From: Zeus faber
Lineage: Eukaryota; Chordata; Actinopteri; Zeiformes; Zeidae
Assembly (NCBI GenBank): GCA_960531495.1
Contig: OY482848.1
Coordinates: forward strand, 12,268,565-12,332,564
Direction of reading: 5' to 3'
DNA length: 64,000 nucleotides
Shown: positions 12,206-33,470 of the stretch, in pieces
How positions within the stretch are numbered: position 1 is the first letter of the stretch
How the letters are laid out: the number at the start of each line of letters is the position of its first letter
Made by a program: the position numbers and the translations under genes
The notes under the pieces: generated by a model
What the model was told of the DNA's origin: nothing
The model's database searches: none
What the model saw: the letters and a program-made list of their open reading frames with translations, nothing else

Positions 12206-15200
12206 ACACACTGTTAACTGTAATTTTATGGAGATTTAAATAATTTACTCCTTGAAAATAATTATTTATTTATCCAAATCTGCTTGTTTCCGTCTTATCC
12301 CAATTCCTCAAACTTGCCATCACTGTAAACTGAATGTTAATGTGTACATCAAACCTATAGTAAAAATTGTCACTGTAGTTTCCAGATGTAGTAGAGTTCT
12401 GCGAGGAGATGGCAAATTTGGGCAAGACGGTCATAGTAGCAGCCTTGGATGGAACCTTCCAGAGAAAGGTGGGTTTGTTGAAGAATGGTTACAGTGTGTA
12501 TTCTTACACTCAATAAGGGGGTTGCTGTGCAGAAAATGCAAGAAGCTGTTTGAGAGGAGTAGTGTGTGTGTATTGCGCCCCTGAACAATGTCCATGGCAA
12601 CCACTAACACTGTTCAATGTGCTCATTTTCCTAGAAACTAGTACAGACTTTGTCTTCTAACCCAATAATCAAATTTTCCATGCGTCACACTGGGCTAACT
12701 CGTGCTATATTGTCGTGTGTTTCCACAGCCGTTTGGGAGCATTCTCAGCCTGGTACCTTTGGCTGAGAGTGTAGTAAAACTCAATGCTGTCTGTATGCAG
12801 TGTTACAAAGAAGCGGCCTACACCAAGAGACTGGGCTCGGAAAAAGAGGTGAGCCTCCTGCCGTCTGCTGCGCTCCCCATGCGCATCAATGAGCCCATGG
12901 GCGCCCATGACCCTGTCGCTGGTTTACCAGGTGTCCTTCCTTGGACTACTTTTTGTAGGTACTAATCACTGCATACCAGGAACACGCCACAAGACCTGCC
13001 GTTTTGTAGATGCTCTGACCCAGTCATCAAGCCATCACAATTTGGCCCTTGTCGGCCCTTGTGTTGCTCAGATCCTTACGCGGTCGCCAATGGTCAAGTG
13101 GGATTGCTAGTCAGAGTCTTGGTCTGACAATTTATAGTCAATTCCGCCAGCAGAACCCTACAAAAGGACCTGATAGTGCAACCAGCTCCTTAATTAGCGG
13201 TGACACACAATTGAATATACATGGCAAACAAGCGGAGAAACACACAACACCGCCACATTCAATGTACTCCCAGTGTATTATATATATATACAGTGCGATA
13301 TAACAAACATATTGTCCCGTGCAACCCCTTTTCCCAGAGTAACTTCCTCAGTTAAAATATTTTATATCACGGCCTGAAATCCCGTAGGAACAAGTCTTTT
13401 TTTAAAGTACTGTACTCCGGAGATCCGGGAGTTACGTCCTGCACTCTGGTGGAGACGAGGCGACTGGTCCCAGGGGGCGAAGGCCAGGCGACTTATGAGG
13501 GGAATCGGATGGATGACAGACCACTCGATCGGACTGAACGCGCTGCCCGGGATCGTCAGATGATCGGCGGACTCGCCGAATGGCTAACATCTTCCGAATG
13601 TATCTGTGTCCCTGACAACTTCGCCATACAACCGTTTGAATGTCCCCCTACTTCTTTATAGGAGTGTTCCTTGTGACGAAGGGGACTGTGACTGAAAAAA
13701 ACACGCGTGTCCTCTACGCTGTCCGAACCTTCCGCCACTTCCGAGGCTGGTGAGCTAGTGGGGAAGCCCAGAAATTCTTCATGGTGACTGTCCTCGTTAA
13801 AAAGGTCCAAGAGGCGTTTCTTCTCCAGCTCGTCCAGTTCCTGTACGGTGGGATAGCAGGGCTTAAAGATTGCAACATGCACCACCTTCCCGTTCTCCCC
13901 ATTGTGCTCCAGTACCTCATCATAATTAACTGGCCTCATCTGAGCAACAACGCAGTATGGACCGAGTCACTTGGGAGCCAGTTTTGCTGTAAATGATTTT
14001 CCTGCTTTAGATAATTGGTGGGACCGGAGCCATACTGTCTTTGTCCTGATATTTCTGATCTTGGTGAGTCTTATCATAATTGCATTTTTGTCTTTCTCTG
14101 CTTTTTGTGAGGTAACACTGGGAAAATGCCTTATGGTCGTGAAGTTTGGTGACGGTTTTGACAAGGGGTCCCCCTTTGATCATCTACAGCAGGGGTGGTC
14201 GGAGACTCTCCGGCATAAGGATTTGAGATGTGGTTTTATGGTGTAATTGTAGCACTCTATAGACTTTGTCCTCCTGTGGCAGATCTGCCAGCCACATGCC
14301 ACCCGAGTAGCGTTTTCAGGGCCCTCCAGCACAGAGACACAGACGATGGGATTGAGAACATACCAGTTTATTGTAGAGAGGGGGCAGGCGGAACAAGCCC
14401 CGGAGCAGATGGACAGCATGTCATGACAACGGCTCCTCTTTTGTGTGTGTGGGGATGGGGGTTTTTACCTGTTGCTCGTTAGACCAATCAATGAGCAACA
14501 GGTTAACAGCAACACAGATCCTTGGCCCGATTGCCTAGATCCAGGACAGGTGTGACTTCTCAAACCACACCACATACCTCAGACACAAAACTGAGGCCAG
14601 ACAGGATCCCTGCCCGAAGCCTTCTCGGCCAGGCCTTCTGGGACTCTGAAGCAGGGTTCCCATACCTCAAACCAACAATTATCCAACAAAAAAAACAACT
14701 GGTCCCTTCCCAGGCACCTGGTTGCCCGGAACAGCACAGTCCATGGACATCCTTCCCCCAGGGCAATGAGGCAGACTACCCACTCCTCCCTTCTGTAGTA
14801 TGGAGCCATGGGCTGCTGTTCTGGCTGATGGAGGTGTAGCTGGGATCGGCTGTGGGGGTGGCTGCCGGGTGGAGCAGCTAGCTGCAGGTGATTACTCATG
14901 GTGGTTGCTGCTTCGGACCCCCTGGGTAGTGCTGCTGCCAATTGGGAGAGAGTTGGTGCTGTGTTCCCTGTCTTCCCCGTGCTGGAGAGTCCCTGTTGAG
15001 GTGCGATTGTGGCAGATCTGCCTGCCACAAGCCACCTGAGTGCCGTTTCTTTTCCTGAGTGCCACCTCCAGCACAGAGAGACAGACGACGGGGTAAACAT
15101 ACCAGTTTATTGTAGAGGACTAGGTGGAACGAGCCCAACTACCTGTTGCTCATTAGACCAATCAGCGAGCAACAGGTGTACAGCCACACTGAGCCAGGGC

Positions 15201-15713
15201 TCAATTACCAAGACCTAGGACAGGTGTGGCTGCTCAAACCACACATCCCCCACACCACACTTCCAAAATGGTGTATTTTGTGGAGTCCATTAAGATGACC
15301 TCTCCCTCATCCATCCCCAGCCATCACAACGTTTGCCTGTTTTTCCTGCTACCAACATATAAACTTTAAGAACTGACTGTTCACTTGCTGCATAATATAT
15401 CCCGCCCCTCAAAGAGTGCCATTGTAACGATGAGCAATGTTATCCACGTCACCTGACAGTGGTTCTAATGTTGTGGCTGATCGGTGTATACCCTCTGAAT
15501 CAAGTGAAATTGTCTGTGCCGTAGGTGGAGGTGATTGGTGGATCTGAAAAGTACCACGCAGTCTGTAGGAAGTGTTACGGCGTCACCATGGACAAAGAGA
15601 ACAGCCCTCCAGTGATGGATGAAACTCCACCACAAGCACTGAAGGGCAAGCTGCTGGACGCCGCTGTTTCACGGAAGCTCTTTTCAAACCTCAATATCTC
15701 GACACAACAGTAA
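4360..15713 (+). CDS. tk1: Thymidine kinase 1, cytosolic (7 exons, complete)
   Basis: Phosphorylates thymidine to dTMP with ATP in the cytosol (nucleotide salvage, S phase). Coding exons: 4360-4425, 4507-4538, 11742-11855, 12012-12105, 12379-12468, 12729-12848, 15525-15713. All have GT-AG borders and matching phases and give 234 aa, the length of human TK1. Visible motifs: P-loop GPMFSGKS (residues 26-33) split over exons 2 and 3; GIDEGQF with the catalytic Glu at 99; zinc cysteines C154/C157 (VCMQC) and C186/C189 (VCRKC); a KEN box at 196-198, the APC/C-Cdh1 degradation signal in mammals; Ser13-Pro14, matching the mitotic phosphorylation site of human TK1. The start codon has G at -3 and +4. 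Introns 2 (7.2 kb) and 6 (2.7 kb) are swollen by transposons, but no exon is damaged. It runs convergently with syngr2, as in mammals. Very secure identification. Confidence 0.96.
4572..4720. repeat. Compound microsatellites in tk1 intron 2
   Basis: (TA)n-(CA)n at ~4573-4612 and (AAT)n at ~4692-4718, separated by unique sequence. Confidence 0.8.
5790..6440 (+). mobile_element. Ty3/gypsy retrotransposon pol remnant, left part (RNase H to integrase start)
   Basis: In tk1 intron 2. Translated in several frames (frameshifted) it shows the end of the RNase H domain: [11 protein letters not shown], then KLNAIGHRW and [19 protein letters not shown]. Further on comes the start of the integrase zinc-finger region ([18 protein letters not shown], ~6370-6430). 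It stops where the LINE begins. The continuation is at ~9375. Many stops and frameshifts; inactive. Confidence 0.85.
6430..9370 (+). mobile_element. L2/CR1-type LINE, nearly full ORF2, nested in the gypsy remnant
   Basis: ORF2 of a non-LTR retrotransposon. The apurinic endonuclease part (6460-7330) has [24 protein letters not shown] and the catalytic [13 protein letters not shown]. The reverse transcriptase part (7500-8680) has [62 protein letters not shown]. Reading frame is lost at ~7325 (in a G-run), restored at ~7500, and broken again at ~8655, where ~60 bp present in the 2.3-kb copy are missing; the end [19 protein letters not shown] follows in another frame. The 3' UTR ends in ATGTGACAAATAAAAATCTT and (TTGAATC)n at ~9347-9369, the tail used for target-primed integration. 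5' truncated, inactive. Confidence 0.93.
9375..10495 (+). mobile_element. Ty3/gypsy pol remnant, right part (integrase)
   Basis: Continues the gypsy remnant after the LINE. It opens with [11 protein letters not shown], then [18 protein letters not shown] (integrase core), [40 protein letters not shown]-like [14 protein letters not shown], and [19 protein letters not shown] near the C terminus. Several frameshifts and stops. The 10150-10490 part is Ser/Asp/Glu-rich, like the tail of these polyproteins. Confidence 0.88.
10498..10670 (+). repeat. LINE 3'-end-derived repeat (SINE-like)
   Basis: Ends in ATGTGACAAATAATCTCTTGAACTTGAAC, the same kind of tail as the LINE ending at ~9370. The body (CGATTACGCACATTTTGG, TTGTGCGTAATCACCGG) contains a short inverted repeat. 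A close inverted copy lies at 36151-36312. Confidence 0.7.
10885..10918. repeat. (TG)n microsatellite
   Basis: Pure TG tract in tk1 intron 2. Confidence 0.9.
11267..11597. mobile_element. hAT-like MITE, diverged
   Basis: Left end CAGGGGTCTCAAACTACAGG with CCGAGGGCCAC. Right end, read in reverse, has CTCACAAACTAAAGTGACCT then GAGGGCCAC, so the two ends are imperfect inverted repeats of the CAGGGGTCTCAAACT type used by fish hAT elements. About 330 bp, no coding capacity. It sits 145 bp before tk1 exon 3. Confidence 0.5.
12170..12212. repeat. C-run and (CA)n tract
   Basis: About 20 C residues followed by CA dinucleotides in tk1 intron 4; a likely sequencing/assembly weak spot. Confidence 0.85.
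12868..13085 (-). mobile_element. Tc1-like transposon remnant, part 1
   Basis: Matches the Tc1-like element at 51228-51995 (GTGTCCTTCCTTGGACTACT, GGTACTAATCACTGCATACC, ACCTGCCGTTTTGTAGATGC, CAGATCCTTACGC), i.e. the part encoding the N-terminal paired-like domain on the minus strand. It begins ~20 bp after the tk1 exon 6 donor and is cut at ~13085 by LTR-retrotransposon debris; it resumes at ~15330. Confidence 0.85.
13085..14273 (-). mobile_element. Ty3/gypsy retrotransposon fragment (integrase C terminus)
   Basis: On the minus strand ~14170-13560 encodes the end of a gypsy polyprotein: [12 protein letters not shown], then [20 protein letters not shown] and [20 protein letters not shown], then [20 protein letters not shown] and ending [14 protein letters not shown] replaces the Trp codon of the usual APKW motif, so the frame is dead. 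13085-13550 beyond the polyprotein end could be 3' UTR/LTR. Inserted within a Tc1 element. Confidence 0.75.
14275..14574 (-). repeat. LTR copy A
   Basis: Begins (plus strand) TGTGGCAGATCTGCCAGCC and ends CCACACCACA, i.e. TG...CA on the minus strand. On that strand it has CTACAATAAACTGGTATGTT, a poly(A) signal. About 300 bp. Similar to the copies at 15008 and 19398 but clearly diverged from both. Confidence 0.65.
15008..15259 (-). repeat. LTR copy B
   Basis: Begins TGTGGCAGATCTGCCTGCC, contains the same CAATAAACTGG signal in reverse, and ends CCCCCACACCACA. About 250 bp; lacks the CATGTCATGAC segment of copies A and 19398. The 14575-15007 stretch between A and B holds weak ORFs without a recognised domain, so A and B may be the ends of a deleted element or two separate solo LTRs. 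Confidence 0.65.
15330..15490 (-). mobile_element. Tc1-like transposon remnant, part 2 with terminal repeat
   Basis: Continues the Tc1 remnant of 12868-13085 (TTTTTCCTGCTACCAAC, GACTGTTCACTTGCTGC, TAATATATCCCGCCCCTC) and ends in the terminal inverted repeat TAATGTTGTGGCTGATCGG followed by TGTATA. It ends 34 bp before tk1 exon 7. Confidence 0.85.
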
Positions 15714-16764
15714 AGTCACTCCTGTTTATGAACAAAAACCACACTCTTTCATGTCTTTGTCTGGCTGATGTACTTAAGTCTAAAAAGTGGGAGCCAGGAT
15801 TTCTTCTTAATTTTTTTTTTTTTTTTTTAACTTTCCACATTATTTACATTACGAGACAGAGCAACAGGATGCGACAACTAGAGTCCACAACTGACCAACA
15901 CAAAGGCTTGGGGAAATCGGCTGATTTTTATAGCTGTATTTGTAGTTCAACCCTTGACTTCCTGAAATATGATGAACCAAGTTAATTTAGGGATTGTGTA
16001 TTGTCTCTTTCACAGGTGTATTTCCTTTTAGTATAAATTTGGCTGCTGGCTACATTTATAGGCAAACCACATTGAAATTGGTTGTAATTTTTCTTACTGG
16101 GTATTTATCACATACTTGTGTTCTATAAAGGTATGGATGTCATTACAAGCACTTAAATATATTAAAAGGAACAAAACTGGAAATCAGAAACCTTGGCATA
16201 ATGGTGAGCCTGCCTGGCACATGATCAGCTTTAACCTGCAGTCCAGGTGGCGCAGCCTTCATGACATGGCACAGGCCTCATTTTCCATCGATGGTCATAA
16301 CTCATTCGCCTTTTGTACTTCATTAAGTTCACATGTGTTGTATCATTGCATTTTATTGTTGGTGCAAGTCAATTAATATTTATATCAGTACTATGATACA
16401 AATACAAAATGGCAGCATAACACATCTAAACAGCAATTCTATCTAGTTCCTATAAAAGAGACTTTAGACCAAATTTATAAAAAGTTGGCTGGCTTGACCA
16501 GTACACTGACACAGTACCGGATCAATCACTGTAAGGTACCTCCTATAAAGTAAACCAGTGTGCATGCTGACATGGTGTGTGCTTTTTCCACTTAATCTGT
16601 TAACCTGCCTACACACTGGGGTCTTTGCAGTTCAAACAACAGTTTGGACTAAAAGTCAATGGCATTTGTGAAAACCTTTGTAGAAGCTGTAAATGGCAAT
16701 ATTGTTACAAGCATTTCATATGTAATGATTTAGTATGAGGAGAACACTTATAAATTAAGCTTTT

Positions 16765-16770
16765 AATAAA
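16765..16770 (+). terminator. Probable tk1 poly(A) signal
   Basis: An AATAAA lies in the sequence GCTTTTAATAAATGC about 1.05 kb after the tk1 stop codon and about 700 bp before the syngr2 stop on the other strand. The 15714-16790 stretch is AT-rich without long ORFs, as expected for a 3' UTR. The position of the hexamer may be off by a base or two. Confidence 0.4.
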
Positions 16771-17476
16771 TGCATTTCATTTTCCGTGCCCCTTGCCTCT
16801 GAGTCTTTATGGATGTTTGTTGTAACTTCGTACTCAAAAACCATCACTGGTGTGTGTGTGTGGAGAAAGTTAACAACCACAACCTCTTTCTTGTCTACAC
16901 AACAGAGCTAGTGTTGAAACCAATTTTGCCGTGAGGGTGAACAACTTTTCCGGTCAACTGGAATCCTAAAAGCAGATTTATGAGCGAGACATTATCGTTG
17001 CCAGATGATCAAATGATCTTTAATCCTAAGAATAGAAGCGTATGGACTAAGGAAGATTTCACGCCACCAGGATGGGACTTCCATGGAGCCATTTTTCCAG
17101 TGCACTCTAGGATGAACAAAAAAAAAAAAGTGAGGAAAGAAAATATGCTGCTAGTGTTGTCCATGACTACAACTCTTACTGGTGGAGTTTTGATTATGTC
17201 AGTTCACGTCGTCTCACCAAACCTTCAGGATCAGCCCATTTGAGGTAAAAGTTGTATTATTTCATTGGCCGATAGGTCTAGAAATCAGACTGCCCAGTCA
17301 CCAACACCCAGACATGTATTTACTGTGTATCTGACCGCAGGCATTGGGGCTTTGATCCTCTACTTAAACCGCAGTGTTCCCACAACTCCTGCTTGCTGTG
17401 ACGCCGCCGCAACATCTGGGGGAGTGGATCTTGAATCCTCTGCGTGGCGCTCCACGAACAGGGGGCGTGGAACTCC

Positions 17477-24483
<7,007 letters not shown>

Positions 24484-24640
24484 GTCCCCGCTCCCGGTCC
24501 GGATCAGATCCCGCGGTCACAAGATCCGCAGCGAGGTGCCCGCGGCTGGACAAATAAACAAACCGGTCCCAGTCACTGACTGCGGCTTCTGAGAACAGGA
24601 TCCACCCATCGGCAGCGTCGGCTCCCGCGGGGTGCGTCAG
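24484..24640 (-). promoter_or_regulatory. syngr2 promoter region (GC-rich)
   Basis: The ~150 bp upstream of the syngr2 ATG are CpG-rich against AT-rich flanks, consistent with a CpG-island promoter of a broadly expressed gene. No TATA box was seen. The assignment rests only on position and composition. Confidence 0.35.
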
Positions 24641-25690
24641 ACCGCGTTAAATGCTAAATACATTCGATTTTGCATCATGGAAAGCAACAAATGGTGTTAA
24701 TGTAAGCGCATTACTTTTTTTTTTTTTACTGGGATAATATTATTTTAAAGTTTTATTGTCGTTTATTAGTATTTGAATTTTTTGATTCACATTTGGAAAA
24801 TGGGGGGGAATAGTCAGCAGGGGGCAGCATCGCGCGTCATTAGAATAAGTTTGTCAAGTGGCGATTATTAAGGTGCCTTCAGCTGCAGTTCAGCTAACGG
24901 CCGCTAGATGCCGCTCCGGAACCCCCCCCCCCTTCTCTATGTAGGTCAATGGAAAAAAAAAAAAAGAGACTCAATAAAATCTCAATATCTATCTAAATAA
25001 GACGATATATCATTACCAAAGCATGTTTTATGCAGCATAATGATCTAAGATGGGGTTTTTTTTTGCAAAAAATGGTACCGATGATATGGTGTAGAATATA
25101 CACTGTATACTGTATATCGAGGACACTGGATGTTTTAAAGATTTTTTTTTTATTATTATTGTGAAACAGACAGAGGCCAAACCTAAAAATTACAATTTGT
25201 AATTCAATCATTCTAATCTTTATATGACAGTAGATTTTTAACTTTTGAAAGCTGACTGGACATGCACGGCACAGCTATGGTACAGGTTCATCCTCCAATG
25301 TGTTTTTCACCTCATCAGTCTCAGGCCACTCATCCGTCGATGCTATAGACGCCTGAGAAGAGGATCAGGCAGTTATCTCAGAGTGCGGAAAAATGTCTTT
25401 GAATGTGGAATAGTTAACTTTCAGTGAATTAGATATTCAAAAGATTGATAGATATGGGTGGATGATTGATATAGGAGGAGCGTCTTTCATTGTTACCATT
25501 AGACATACCAAATCAGAATCATTCATCGTAGCTGTTCTCAAAACATCACTGTCCTCTCTGAACTCCTCCAAGTCCTGTGAAAGAGTAACATGGTTAAAAA
25601 ATTTGTATAATAGTATTATAGGAATAGGAAAATTGCATTTTTCTTTCGAGTATGACGGTGAAATTATTAAAATATAAAAACGGTGAACAG
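24641..25690. other. Intergenic between syngr2 and Ig receptor copy A
   Basis: AT-rich with homopolymers (T-run 24714-24727, A-run 24952-24965). A GTCAGCAGGGGGCAGCA motif at ~24815-24831 resembles the CTCF core. A possible extra minus-strand exon (acceptor TTTCACAG then DLEEFREDSD) at ~25500-25575 was seen but not used in the receptor model. Confidence 0.35.
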
Positions 25691-25693
25691 TCT

Positions 25694-28600
25694 CTAGAAT
25701 GTATATGTAGTTTGAGGTATTGAGTAAAGTGAAAGGTGACGCACAAACTCATCCTCATAAGCTAGTATCATGCTGTGCATCTCCAGACTCCGCCTGAGGA
25801 AAGAGAGAACAAAGATGTGCAACTGATAGAGCTGGTTTGGAACCAGCCCGAAAAGGGCTTTTTATTTAATATTGTATTTTTTTTCTTACAGAGGCTTATC
25901 TCCAAACTGCCTTCTCCCTGGAATTAAAAAAGAATATACTGTTATTTGTATGTAGGTTTGACATTTAACAAGAGTAACAAAGGTCCATCCTTCAAGATGT
26001 ACGACACACAATATAAGACAATATATAATAGGGTATTGAACAACGAAACAACACAATATTGAATTACACATGATATATGCTTTTCAATGATTCTCAAAAG
26101 ATGGCTGAAGCTCTCGTCGATTTTCAGCCTTTAAAATATATCTCAGGGAAATACTGATCAGTGTAAATGCAAACTTACTAAACATCACTCCAACACAGCA
26201 ACATATAGAGACCAAGGTTACCAGGAACAAGAAGCAGCCAAAGACAACCACAACCACCAACAGTGGAAGACGATTCAGCACTGGAAGGTGGAGGAGGAAA
26301 TGTGGTTGAAATAATATAAAATCACATCCCATAGACATCGGTTTCTATACTTTTTTTGGGGCCGGCCAATGTATCAGTAGTACCTTCCATGTCTAAATAC
26401 AGGTCTTCACTCTTTATACTAGTGGTATTGTCAAAGCTGTCGGACACTTCACAGTGGTACGTCCCAGCGCTGCTCCTCCCCACAGAGAGCAGGAGCGCGG
26501 GCGGCTGCGGAGGCTGGTGCACCGCCCAGTAGAACGTCCCTCGGCTTTCCAGGAGGCTTCCGTTGAGGAACCACTGGTAGCGTGGATGGGATCCCTTGGC
26601 CACTTGGCAGAAGAGTCTCAGTCCAACCACACAAAAGTCCTCTCCAATGTCATAGTCGAAATGAATCGTCCCAGGGCCACCAACTGATACTGTTGGGATG
26701 GGATTATTACAGGGGGGTTTTCAGGCCAGGTAAATACATACAGATAAACAAATAAACAGGCTATAGCCTATGAATAGCCTTAAATGTCCACACAATTATA
26801 CAATCCACATACCCACTTCTAATGCCATCCATCGACTATGCGTAATCCGGTCGCCATTCTCTGCCTGGCACTGGAGCCATCCCAAATGGTAGTCTAGTTC
26901 CACGGCAATGGTAAATGTGGCGTTCCAGTCGTCTACTGTCTTATTAGTGACAAAGTCTGTTCTGTTGTAGAGCGAAAATGTGATCGGGAGAGTCCCCCTG
27001 GTCGACCGACAGGTGACCAAGGCCGAATAGTTCTGGAAGCTCCTTTTCACCACGGTGAAGGAGATGTCCGCGTCAGACACCAGCTCTGTGCACGGGGAAA
27101 TGGTTGTTCCAGTAAACGTACCGCATGTACGGCACAGGAAGTAGGACCTATGAATATTTCTGCGGCATTCTGTTCAAATCAAGCGCCACCATCACTGTCC
27201 GTCCATTGTATAGGGAGGAGAGCTGACCTTTGACCGTGATGAGGACTTCAGGACTGTGGGCGGTGTAGACCTCCGTCTCGTTGAATTGGTTGGCGGCGAC
27301 ACACGCGTAGCTCCCGCTGTCTCGGGGAGTGGTTCTACGGATAACACGCACGGCTCGTTATTTCATTCACATCTGCATAGCGGTCGCGAAATCTACCTGC
27401 GGGTGTCAACGCCTTCACGATCCAATATCCAACACTACCGTTCTGTTTTCAACAAGGAGTGCACCCACGTCCTGGCCAAGTGGTCGCATAGACCCCACCC
27501 CTCATATTTCTTACTTACTGCCAATAAGACACAAAGGCGTCAAGTTGAACATCCACTGACCTATAAACCAAGAGTTGCTCATGCACGGGAAAGCGGAAAG
27601 GAGATTGGAGCACATGCTGGCCATTGAAGAGCCAGCTGTAGGAGAGGTGGTTCCCAGATGTGACGTTACAGCGCAGCGACAGAGTCCTCCCCTCATAGAA
27701 CTCCACCGGACCCGACTGGACGACAAGCTTCGCACCGCGCACCGGCTCTGCAAGGAAGGCACAGCAACGCAGCCTTGAACGCACATGAGATAATTATTAT
27801 TATTATTTTTTAAATAAAATAAAAGATAGAGTACGTCACGCTTTAGGACCCATAGAATTAAATGTAGAAAACCCCAAAAACAGCGATGTCAGTTTTTCGG
27901 ATGCAAAAATGTGCGATTGTGTGGCCTGACTCAGAAACTCACCGACGACCCTGAGGTGGTGTCTGTAGCTGACGGTGGGTTGTATCCGGGAGTTGTTCTG
28001 CACACTGGCCACACACTCCAGGAAGCCCTCGTAGGACGCTCTGACGACCACCATGAATGTTGCCTTCTCCCCTTTAATGGAGGTGTATTCGCCCAGGAAC
28101 TTAGACCGGTCGCCTTCCCTAGAAAATGTCCGATTTCAGCGAGAGGGTTTCATTATTCAACAGACAGATCCCTTGTATTTACTATTCTTTACCAGTGATT
28201 GTTACATTTCCGTCTGCCCCTCAGATCTAGCTTGATGTGACCAGTGTCGGCTGGTGACGATATTGGATGTGAGGGCAAAATTAAAGTCTAATATCCGTCA
28301 ATAACCAGCACTGCAGGATCACATTTCACAGCCTGTACATGTTACAGCGGTGGCACTAGAAAACCCGCATTCCCAGGTTTCCATCTCTGAGTGCACCCAG
28401 TACGGCCCAAACGCTCTTTGGTTTTGGAATAAAATGGTCTTTGTCGTGAACTGAGCCACCAGTGTCACCGTGTAATTTATGTAATTTGTGCAACACGCAA
28501 CACTGCAATAGGCTGATATGCACAATGATATGCAGAGCTTAGGGCTAGTGAGTAATTAGACCCTCCAGCCCCAACTTGACATTACTCCGACTCTCGTTTC

Positions 28601-29182
28601 TTTTTCCTTTTTTCCCCTGCTTTACCCAAGAGTAATTTGTTTCAAGGTAGTTGCTGACGTGGAATATGACAACATACGTATTTTATCATATTTACTGTAT
28701 CTTAAAAAATATATATAGGCGGAATACTTAGCCCTACGCTCACTTATATAACTGCAGCAGAATGAGTTCTTCTGGGAAAGTTTTCACCTCACAGCCAAAG
28801 TCTACTATCTCCCCGACCAAAGCTACATTGGGGCCGTCCAGCATCGGAAATCCTAGATATGCAGCATCTAGAAAATGCAAAGGTATAAATAAACACTCTC
28901 GGCAGATGGTTTGGTGAAGTATGAGGTGGTATGAAAATAACAAAATGGTATCAACTCATGTGCATGAGTACACACACAAATACATTCACAACATTAACAC
29001 CTAACAATTAATATCTTACTGGTTTCCATGGCCCAGTGCCCTAGTGAGAGGGGGAAAAAGAAAAAGAGTTAAGGTTAGAAAAGTTCCAATGCGTTAAATA
29101 ATATTCACTACTATTCACATTGTTATCGGGTTCTTGATTAGAATATCTTACCCATTATAACGACGAATATTAATGATGACAT
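25694..29182 (-). CDS. Ig-superfamily type I receptor, 4 Ig domains + TM (tandem copy A; IL-40/FcR-like)
   Basis: Predicted 484-aa cell-surface receptor. Exons in transcript order: 29182-29152 (start, MSSLIFVVIM), 29040-29020 (21-nt mini-exon, the arrangement of Fc-receptor-family signal peptides), 28867-28744 and 28118-27943 (Ig1), 27747-27561 and 27334-27228 (Ig2), 27085-26813 (Ig3), 26689-26384 (Ig4), 26280-26179 (TM), 25917-25890, 25793-25694 (tail, stop). Phases close throughout. Each domain shows the Cys pair, e.g. VDFGCEV in Ig1, DSGSYACVAANQF in Ig2, SAGTYHCEVSD in Ig4. The membrane helix is PLLVVVVVFGCFLFLVTL. The tail has three tyrosines (LAYEDEF, LSLYSIP, TTYTF) but no canonical ITIM. 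Ig1 and Ig2 are each cut by a phase-2 intron that copy B lacks. It occupies the mammalian C17orf99/IL-40 position between syngr2 and tmc8. Domain architecture is secure; the last tail exons and the family name are less so. Confidence 0.8.
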
Positions 29183-29370
29183 TCTTAATGTCTACCCGAG
29201 TGTAAAAGGCGCCCAAGTCGAAAAAATAATATGGTTTATCCTCCTAAATCTTCTAAAATGAAAGACGGGGGTGGGGAAACACTTCTGACTTCTTCCCCAA
29301 AGCGGTTCTATTGTGACACTATTTAGTGTCTACTGTCAGTAGTGCAGCCGTTTGGATGTCTGGGCATGTG

Positions 29371-29423
29371 CACGCATGCACGCACACACGCACACACGCA
29401 CACACACACACACACACACACAC
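29371..29423. repeat. (CA)n-type microsatellite
   Basis: GCACACACG variants then pure CA, in the interval between the two Ig receptor genes. Confidence 0.85.
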
Positions 29424-29821
29424 CGAAGCATGTGCAAGGAACTGATAGTGTTGTACTGCCCCTCCCTCTCAATTTCCACCCTCTCCCGTAATTTTCAAGA
29501 TTCATGAATAAAATGATGCCATGTTTTTAACCTTTATTAATATTTACTTGCTTATACATTTTTTAACTAATACAAGTATAGTAAATCAATTATATTATCT
29601 TATATTCTAAAATTCGAAATGAGAATCAGCAACAACTTTTTAATAGCATCATTTTAATTTGAACAAAACAAACAGTAATTATCAGGTGAGGACAATGGAG
29701 CTAATGTAATGTCAGTAGAAACACAAAAATGTCTGTTGAGGACAGAGAGCCAACATTTTAAGAAAGATATCCGATCTGATCTGATCTCGGGTCTCCCAGG
29801 TTCCAGGTGTAATGTCCCATG

Positions 29822-33406
<3,585 letters not shown>

Positions 33407-33429
33407 ATTTTAGTTCTGTACGCACGTGG

Positions 33430-33470
<41 letters not shown>

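Noticed and set aside
25462..25677. Extra tail exon for receptor copy A (DLEEFREDSD reading) behind an acceptor at ~25575
   Set aside because: Phase does not fit the exon before it; the previous exon already reaches a stop. Kept only as a possible alternative.
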